DNA from: Pseudomonadota bacterium
Lineage (GTDB): Bacteria; Pseudomonadota; Alphaproteobacteria; Rhodospirillales; Casp-alpha2
Direction of reading: 5' to 3'
Length of the DNA stretch: 11,251 nucleotides
Assembly (NCBI GenBank): GCA_022563215.1
Contig: JADFNT010000030.1
Span: 1 to 11,251 of the forward strand
The notes beneath the pieces were generated by a model that searched no databases, was not told the origin of the DNA, and saw only the letters and a list, made by a program, of their open reading frames with translations. The translations under genes and the position numbers were made by a program. Shown in pieces: positions 6,402 to 11,251 of this stretch; the first letter of the stretch is position 1, and every line of letters starts with the position of its first letter.

Positions 6402-7103
6402 ATGGATAGATTTCTTGCCCGCGAACTCGAAATCATCGCGGAGATGCCGCGTTACTACGATTGGATCACCGATACGATTCGCCCTCACGTTGGCGGCCGG
6501 GTCGTCGAGATCGGGGCCGGCATAGGGTCGTTGAGCGAACGCCTGCTGCCCCTGTCCGACGATCTCATCCTGGTCGAACCGTCGGCCTATTTCTCTTCGG
6601 TGCTTCATCAGCGGTTCGGCGGGCGTGACGACGTTTTCATACACAACACGAGTGTCGAGAGCTATCTTGATGCGAGCCACCGGGGTAGGTGTAATACCGT
6701 CGTCATGGTAAACGTGCTCGAGCATATCAAGGACGACGCGGCCGTCCTGTCGGGTATTCGGGAACTCCTGGAAAAGGGCGGTAAGCTGGCTGTCTTCGTT
6801 CCCGCGTTGCCGTTTCTGTATTCGAAACTGGACGAAGCCGTGGGCCATTACCGCCGCTACCTTCGCCAAGACCTGTCGGCGCTCCTCGGGCGCGCGGGCT
6901 TCGAGGTCATCGACATCCGTTACATGGACGTCCTCGGCATCCTGCCTTGGTGGCTGGTCATGACGCTCCTGGGCAACACCACCTTCAACCGGCGTCAGGT
7001 CAAGCTCTACGATACCGTGGGGGTGCCGTTGACGCGGGCCATCGAAGGTCTTTTCAAGCCTGTGATCGGCAAGAACGTCCTCGCCGTCGCTGAGCGGCGC
7101 TGA
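6402..7103 (+). CDS. Class I SAM-dependent methyltransferase
   Basis: This 233-residue product has a Rossmann-type methyltransferase core: motif I VVEIGAGIGSLSERL (34-48), an acidic residue at the end of strand 2 (LILVEP, Glu59), and the post-strand-4 motif VNVLEHIKDD (103-112). GGKLAVFVPALPFLYSKLDEAVGHYRRY follows in two parts around 127-153, a stretch common in methyltransferases of polysaccharide and glycolipid clusters. A C-terminal hydrophobic piece LGILPWWLVMTLLG (178-191) suggests contact with the membrane. The ATG at 6402 gives MDRFLAREL, a natural N-terminus for the family, though its ribosome-binding site is weak. A TTG at 6336 in frame has AGAGGG just upstream and would add 22 residues from the repeat region. 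It precedes a glycosyltransferase gene by 37 bp, so the acceptor is probably a glycan or lipid intermediate; the exact substrate is unknown. Confidence 0.85.
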   Translation: MDRFLARELEIIAEMPRYYDWITDTIRPHVGGRVVEIGAGIGSLSERLLPLSDDLILVEPSAYFSSVLHQRFGGRDDVFIHNTSVESYLDASHRGRCNTVVMVNVLEHIKDDAAVLSGIRELLEKGGKLAVFVPALPFLYSKLDEAVGHYRRYLRQDLSALLGRAGFEVIDIRYMDVLGILPWWLVMTLLGNTTFNRRQVKLYDTVGVPLTRAIEGLFKPVIGKNVLAVAERR

Positions 7104-7147
7104 TGGACCAGCGGCCGCATCTCCTTATGGCGGTGGGCGGGTGCTGA
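7103..7147 (+). other. 14-codon open frame bridging methyltransferase and glycosyltransferase genes
   Basis: The methyltransferase stop overlaps an ATG (TGATG, with the ATG at 7103). That ATG opens MDQRPHLLMAVGGC and ends at a TGA at 7145-7147, just inside the glycosyltransferase gene that starts with GTG at 7141. Ribosomes could re-initiate here and be delivered to the GTG, which lacks a clear Shine-Dalgarno sequence. It may equally be chance; no conservation can be tested here. Confidence 0.2.
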
Positions 7148-8787
7148 ATCAGGCCACCCCTTCCTTGGACCGGGACCTTCGCGCTTGGGGGGCGCTTGTT
7201 GTGCTGCCGCTCTGCTATGTGGCGGCGGCGTTGTGGGCGCGCGAGGCGGGGGGGCCGTTCTGGCTTTGGTACAATCTGGACCCGGCCTACTTCTATCTTC
7301 TCGACGCGCTCAACGTCCTCAACCTGACGGCGCCCGGCGTCATTTACCATCCGGGAACGCCGGTGCAGTGGTTGGGCGCCTTGATCCTCAAGATCGCCAG
7401 CCCTTTTACCGGTGCCGCCGCCATCACCGACGCCGTCCTCGCCGAGCCCGAGGTCCATCTCCGCCTCATCAGCACCGTCTTCGTGGTGCTCAACGGAGCC
7501 GCCCTCGTGGTCCTGGGGCGGATAGGATACCGGGCGTTCGGCGTCCCGGCGGCGGCGCTTTTGCAGTTGGCGCCGGTGATCTCGATGGTGGTGCTGAAGA
7601 ACAGCTATCTGGTGAAGCCGGAGGCGCTGTTGCTGGTCACCACGGTGGCGCTGGCCTCGGTCTCGGTGTTGAGCCTCGATGCCGGCCTTCTAGAGCGCCG
7701 CCGCAACCGCTTCGCCGTCGCCTTCGGCGTCATTGCCGGGTTCGGGGTGGCAACCAAGATTACCGCCCTGCCGGTATTCCTGTTGCCTTTGTTCGTGCTT
7801 GGGGGCCGAGGCGGGCGGCTTGGCGCCTTCGTCCTCTACGGCGTCTCGGCGGCGGCGGCGTTTATCCTGTTCACCTTGCCCGCCGCTGAGTCCTACGTCG
7901 ACATGATCGGCTATTTCACCAAGTTGTCCCAGGGAACGGGCGCCTATGGTGGCGGCGCGCCGGGTTTCATCGATTGGGCCCGGTATCCCGAGGGCGTCGC
8001 CAAGATGTTCAAACGACCGGCCTTCCATGTCGTCTTCGTGCTGTCGCTGGTGGTGCTGGCGGCGGCGTGGCGCCGGCGGCACGCCGGGGGCGCTACGCCG
8101 GCGGGCGAGGTCCGCCTTTTGGCCGGAATCTGGGTGGCGCAATTGGCCCAGGTGCTGTTGGTGGCCAAACAGCCGAACGCGATGTACATGATCCCGTCCT
8201 TCGTGCTGATCCCGCTGGCCGTGGTCCTGGTGTGGCGGCTGGCGGGCGGGATGCTGGCCGGCCGCCCGGGGGCGGCACGGATTCTGGGCCCGGGATTGGC
8301 GGTGTTGCTGGCGGTTTTGGTGGCGGCGCAGGGATACGGCGTTTCCAAGCTCGGCCGGGAACTGGGCCGGGACCACAAGGCGGCGCTTTCCATCGACAAC
8401 GGGCGGTTCGACCGCTGCGCCCGGATCAACCTGTATGCGTCATCGAGCCTTTCTTTCGCCCTGATGCTGGGTGATTACGTCACCGGGTCGCGGTTTTCGG
8501 AGCGGCTTGCGGCCATCCGCCCGGCCAACGACTATTGGCTCGAGCATTGGTGGGACCAGAGCCGGCTGGTGTTGCGCGGCTGGCGGGGGCCGGAAGATAT
8601 AACCCAAGTCCTGAACCGCTATCCCTGTGTCGTCTACCGGGGCACCAATTGGCGCCCCATGGACCGCCTCATGCCCAAGGTCGTTCCCGGGCTGAGGTTC
8701 GACGCCCAGTGCAAGGCGGGCAAGGAAACCATCGCCGCCGCCGGCGTCGATTGCGATGGCCGGGCCATGCCCAAGGGAATGCCATGA
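7141..8787 (+). CDS. Polytopic GT-C-type glycosyltransferase (HPGTP family)
   Basis: The 548-residue protein has about ten hydrophobic stretches between residues 15 and 405 and a hydrophilic C-terminal domain of about 140 residues, probably periplasmic. NLDPAYFYLLDAL (45-57) and IYHPGTPVQWLGAL (68-81) are the recognisable motifs. An acidic residue in the first external loop followed by HPGTP is characteristic of one branch of GT-C enzymes, which transfer sugars from polyprenyl-phosphate donors (ArnT and PMT relatives). Asp47 is the likely catalytic residue. The C-terminal part contains two cysteine pairs that could form disulfides. The GTG start at 7141 is the best in-frame choice; upstream sequence is open but lacks a better start. 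The stop overlaps the next gene in ATGA. Sugar and acceptor cannot be read from sequence. A decayed relative of this gene lies at 6160-6302. Confidence 0.75.
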   Translation: MLNQATPSLDRDLRAWGALVVLPLCYVAAALWAREAGGPFWLWYNLDPAYFYLLDALNVLNLTAPGVIYHPGTPVQWLGALILKIASPFTGAAAITDAVLAEPEVHLRLISTVFVVLNGAALVVLGRIGYRAFGVPAAALLQLAPVISMVVLKNSYLVKPEALLLVTTVALASVSVLSLDAGLLERRRNRFAVAFGVIAGFGVATKITALPVFLLPLFVLGGRGGRLGAFVLYGVSAAAAFILFTLPAAESYVDMIGYFTKLSQGTGAYGGGAPGFIDWARYPEGVAKMFKRPAFHVVFVLSLVVLAAAWRRRHAGGATPAGEVRLLAGIWVAQLAQVLLVAKQPNAMYMIPSFVLIPLAVVLVWRLAGGMLAGRPGAARILGPGLAVLLAVLVAAQGYGVSKLGRELGRDHKAALSIDNGRFDRCARINLYASSSLSFALMLGDYVTGSRFSERLAAIRPANDYWLEHWWDQSRLVLRGWRGPEDITQVLNRYPCVVYRGTNWRPMDRLMPKVVPGLRFDAQCKAGKETIAAAGVDCDGRAMPKGMP

Positions 8788-10346
8788 CCACCAAGGGCGT
8801 CATCGCCGCCGGCCACCCGGAAACCGTGAAAGCCGCCGCCGCCGTTCTGGACGAAGGCGGCAACGCCTTCGACGCGGTGCTGGCGGCGATCTTTGCCTCG
8901 TGCGTGGTCGAACCGGTGTTGTCGTCCCTGGGCGGCGGCGGATTCCTGTTGGCGCGTCCGGCGGAGATGGGATCATCCGACCCGGTTGTCTACGATTTTT
9001 TTACCCAGACGCCGAAACACCGCGCCGCCGATCCCGATTTCTTCCCCATCGTCGCCGATTTCGGCACCGTGACCCAGGAATTCCACATCGGCATGGCGTC
9101 GATGGCGACGCCGGGAACGGCAAGGGGGCTGTTTCGGGTCCACAGGGAGCTATGCACCCTGCCGATGACGCGCCTTGTCGAGCCGGCGGTGGCCCTGGCG
9201 CGAAAGGGGTTCACCGTCAACCGGCTGCAGGCCTACCTGTTTCAGGTCGTCGGTCCGATCTATCTGTCGAGCGCCGCCAGCCGCGCCATATTCGCCAGCG
9301 CCGAGAACCCAGAAGACCTCAAGCGCGAGGGCGAAACCATGACCAACCCTGATTTCGCCGACACCCTTGAGGCACTGGCCCGGGAAGGCGAAGCCCTGTT
9401 CTACCGGGGCGACATCGCGGCGCGCATCGCCGACGATTGCAAGGCCGGCGGCGGCGCCCTGGCAAGGAGTGACTTCGAAGGCTACCGGGTCGAAAAGCGC
9501 CAGCCCCTGACGGTCGATTACCGGGGCGCCCGGCTCTATACCAACCCGCCGCCGTCGACGGGCGGCATCCTCGTCGCCTTTGCCCTGGAATTGCTGAAGG
9601 AGATCGACGTCAAGGCGTTGGGATTCGGCTCCCTGGAGCTTTTGCGGCGTCTGGCCCGGGTCATGGAGTTGACGAACAGGGCCCGGGTCGAAAGCGGCCT
9701 CGGCGAATTGGACGAAGGCGCCGCCGACATCCTTCTCGAACCTAAGTTTCTGGCCGCCTACAGGGCGGAAATCCTGGGCCGGCCGCGGGCCGAGCGCGGC
9801 ACCACCCACGTCAGCGTCATCGACGCCGCCGGCAACGCCGCTTCGCTGACCCTGTCCAACGGCGAAGGGGCCGGGTACATCGTTCCCGGCACCGGAATGA
9901 TGATCAACAACATGCTCGGCGAGGAGGACATCAACCCCTTAGGCTTCCATCAATGGCCCACCGATACGCGCCTTTGTTCGATGATGGCGCCGTCGCTGGT
10001 GATCGGCGAAGACGGCGGTTCGGTGGCGGCGCTCGGGTCGGGGGGGTCGAACCGGCTGCGCACGGCGATCCTTCAGGTCCTGGTCAACCTTCTCGATTTT
10101 GGCCTGCCGGTGAAAGACGCCGTCGACGCCCCCCGGCTCCATTTCGAGGGCGGGCTCCTGCACATCGAAAGCGGCTTCGATGGGGACGCCGAGGCCGGGC
10201 TTCAGGCCGGTTTCCCCGAGACCAAACTGTGGGACGAACGGAACCTGTTTTTCGGCGGCGTCCATGTCGCCCGTTTCGATGCTCCGACGGGAGAATTCAC
10301 CGGCGCCGGCGATCCGCGCCGGGGCGGCGACGCCGCCGTGGTATAG
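8784..10346 (+). CDS. Gamma-glutamyltransferase-family Ntn hydrolase without a signal peptide
   Basis: The 520-residue product belongs to the gamma-glutamyltranspeptidase family, which cleaves gamma-glutamyl bonds such as that of glutathione after self-processing into two subunits. GGNAFDAVLAA and SSLGGGGFLL near the N-terminus, MATPGTARGL and PPPSTGGILVA are family signatures. The cleavage and catalytic site is GTTHVSVIDAAGNAASLT with the nucleophile Thr340, giving predicted subunits of about 339 and 181 residues. The later NNMLGE and GSGGSNRLR stretches match the lid region and the substrate-binding Gly-Ser loop. E. coli Ggt has a signal peptide and about 580 residues; here the ATG at 8784 leads straight into MTTKGVIAAGHPETV, so the enzyme should be cytosolic. 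AAGGGA precedes this start at good distance, and ATGA overlap with the glycosyltransferase gene points to coupled translation. The true substrate may be something other than glutathione. Confidence 0.92.
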   Translation: MTTKGVIAAGHPETVKAAAAVLDEGGNAFDAVLAAIFASCVVEPVLSSLGGGGFLLARPAEMGSSDPVVYDFFTQTPKHRAADPDFFPIVADFGTVTQEFHIGMASMATPGTARGLFRVHRELCTLPMTRLVEPAVALARKGFTVNRLQAYLFQVVGPIYLSSAASRAIFASAENPEDLKREGETMTNPDFADTLEALAREGEALFYRGDIAARIADDCKAGGGALARSDFEGYRVEKRQPLTVDYRGARLYTNPPPSTGGILVAFALELLKEIDVKALGFGSLELLRRLARVMELTNRARVESGLGELDEGAADILLEPKFLAAYRAEILGRPRAERGTTHVSVIDAAGNAASLTLSNGEGAGYIVPGTGMMINNMLGEEDINPLGFHQWPTDTRLCSMMAPSLVIGEDGGSVAALGSGGSNRLRTAILQVLVNLLDFGLPVKDAVDAPRLHFEGGLLHIESGFDGDAEAGLQAGFPETKLWDERNLFFGGVHVARFDAPTGEFTGAGDPRRGGDAAVV

Positions 10347-10379
10347 TTCCCCAGTGTTTAATACCAAGGAGCGGTGATA

Positions 10380-10418
10380 ATGACGGAGGATGCCCCTTCC
10401 TCTCGCCTTTGGGTGTGA
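10380..10418 (+). other. 12-residue leader-like open frame with a strong ribosome-binding site
   Basis: AAGGAG stands 8 nt before an ATG at 10380. The frame reads MTEDAPSSRLWV and ends at TGA 10416-10418. A GTG at 10415 overlaps this stop by four bases (GTGA) and is in the frame of the Crp/Fnr gene, so translation of the tiny frame could be coupled to the regulator. It is the best Shine-Dalgarno site between the gamma-glutamyltransferase gene and the regulator. It may be a leader peptide, or the sign of a small indel near the true start of the regulator. Confidence 0.35.
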
Positions 10419-10471
10419 AAGGGGATAAAGTTCACCGGGGATTGAAGGGGGACGGGACGGGGAAAACCATC

Positions 10472-11170
10472 GTGCCCAAAAAAGAAACAGAAAACTTGGC
10501 CGATATCGACCTGCTGTCGGGGCTGAAACCCGCCGAACTGAAAAAGATCGAGAAGTCGGCGAGCTTCAAGCGCTATGGCGATCACGAGCAGATCATCGAC
10601 CGCCAGAGCGAATCCTCAGACGTTTTTTTCATCGTCGAAGGGGATATCAGGGTCGTCAATTATTCCCTGTCCGGCCGCGAAATCACCTTGGACGATCTGA
10701 CCGACGGCGATTATTTCGGCGAACTGGCGGCCATCGACGGGCGCCCCCGCTCGGCCAGCGTCATGGCCCTCACCGACAGCCTGGTCGCTTCCCTGCCCAA
10801 GGATCAGTTCCTTGCCCTCCTTGAGAGGCATCCCTCCGTCGCCATGAAGGTGATCAGAAGGCTGACGGTGATCGTCCGCACCGCCACCGACCGGATCATG
10901 GATTTAAGCACCCTGGCCGCCAACAACAGGGTCCATGCGGACTTGTTGCGCCTGGCCAAGGACCACCTGAAAGGCGATAACGAGGCGGAAATCTCGCCCA
11001 TCCCCATGCATAGCGACATCGCCAGCCGGGCATCGACGACCCGCGAGACGGTGGCCCGGGTGTTGAGCGACTTGGCCCGTCATGGCGTCGTCGAACGGCA
11101 GAAGGAAATGCTGCTGGTGATGGACGTCGAACAGCTAAGCGACATGGTCGAGGAGGTCCGGGGCGAATAG
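10472..11170 (+). CDS. Crp/Fnr-family transcriptional regulator
   Basis: With the GTG start at 10472 the product has 232 residues, the usual length for the family. The N-terminal half is a cyclic-nucleotide-binding beta barrel: VFFIVEGDIRVVN (51-63) and the phosphate-binding cassette FGELAAIDGRPRSASV (82-97), with Glu84, Arg93 and Ser94 in the places that contact cAMP in E. coli CRP. A long dimer helix follows, then a C-terminal helix-turn-helix, SDIASRASTTRETVARVLSD (181-200) and LARHGVV. No N-terminal cysteine cluster is present, so an FNR-type iron-sulfur sensor is unlikely. GGGGA lies upstream of 10472. Other in-frame starts, TTG at 10442 or GTG at 10415, would add 10 or 19 residues, so the start is uncertain. 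It is co-oriented with the gamma-glutamyltransferase gene 125 bp before it and may be on the same transcript; its targets are unknown. Confidence 0.9.
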   Translation: MPKKETENLADIDLLSGLKPAELKKIEKSASFKRYGDHEQIIDRQSESSDVFFIVEGDIRVVNYSLSGREITLDDLTDGDYFGELAAIDGRPRSASVMALTDSLVASLPKDQFLALLERHPSVAMKVIRRLTVIVRTATDRIMDLSTLAANNRVHADLLRLAKDHLKGDNEAEISPIPMHSDIASRASTTRETVARVLSDLARHGVVERQKEMLLVMDVEQLSDMVEEVRGE

Positions 11171-11251
11171 CCCCCCTTTATCGGCGCGCCGCAACCCTTT
11201 CCACCCCCGCCGCCGGCCTTTTCCCCCGACCCCCACGGCCTTTTTTTCACC

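Noticed and set aside
8535..8783. Upstream extension of the gamma-glutamyltransferase frame
   Set aside because: It overlaps the glycosyltransferase gene in another frame, translates to Arg/Gly/Pro-rich sequence, and the ATG at 8784 has a good ribosome-binding site and matches the family N-terminus.
9953..10414. Upstream extension of the Crp/Fnr frame into the gamma-glutamyltransferase gene
   Set aside because: The extension is an Arg-rich out-of-frame reading of that gene; the regulator domain begins only after about 10490.
11212..11247. Possible terminator after the Crp/Fnr gene, ending in a T7 run at 11241-11247
   Set aside because: Only a 4-bp GCCG/CGGC stem with a 20-nt loop can be drawn; the T-run is suggestive, but the window ends too soon to judge.

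Overview
The window looks like ordinary chromosome from a high-GC alphaproteobacterium, probably of the Rhodospirillales type. The reasons are the GC-rich codon use, the tight hisZ-purA pair, an alphaproteobacterial style of degenerate protein kinase, and a GT-C glycosyltransferase with an HPGTP motif. No RNA gene, CRISPR array, insertion sequence or phage gene was seen. All calls come from reading the sequence and from knowledge of the families; no database search was possible.

The left two thirds are transcribed leftward (minus strand). In transcription order they hold a small secreted protein of unknown function (5408-6004), an ArsR-family repressor (4934-5251) with a DUF318/ArsP-type permease (3786-4895), hisZ and purA separated by 6 bp (2479-3654 and 1180-2472), and the N-terminal 330 residues of a degenerate protein kinase that runs off the left edge (1-991). 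The arsR promoter can be read in detail: a -35/-10 pair with a 17-bp spacer places the transcript start on the arsR ATG, and a large palindromic operator covers the -35. A strong perfect hairpin separates the permease gene from hisZ.

The right third is transcribed rightward (plus strand): a SAM-dependent methyltransferase (6402-7103), a multi-membrane-span GT-C-type glycosyltransferase (7141-8787), a gamma-glutamyltransferase-family Ntn hydrolase with no signal peptide (8784-10346, ATGA overlap), and a Crp/Fnr-type regulator (about 10472-11170). The first three form a likely operon that modifies a lipid-linked or cell-envelope molecule; the substrate cannot be read from the sequence. Two tiny open frames sit at the gene junctions (7103-7147 and 10380-10418).

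Between the two divergent blocks (6005-6401) lies a degraded piece of a second copy of the glycosyltransferase. About 46 aligned residues are roughly 60% identical to residues 70-118 of the intact gene downstream, and there are no other traces of the copy. This is the clearest unexplained structure in the window. Nothing here looks like a wholly new defence or mobile system. The points most worth checking are the gene remnant, the apparently leaderless arsR, the kinase lacking its catalytic aspartate, and the apparently cytosolic gamma-glutamyltransferase tied to a glycosyltransferase.
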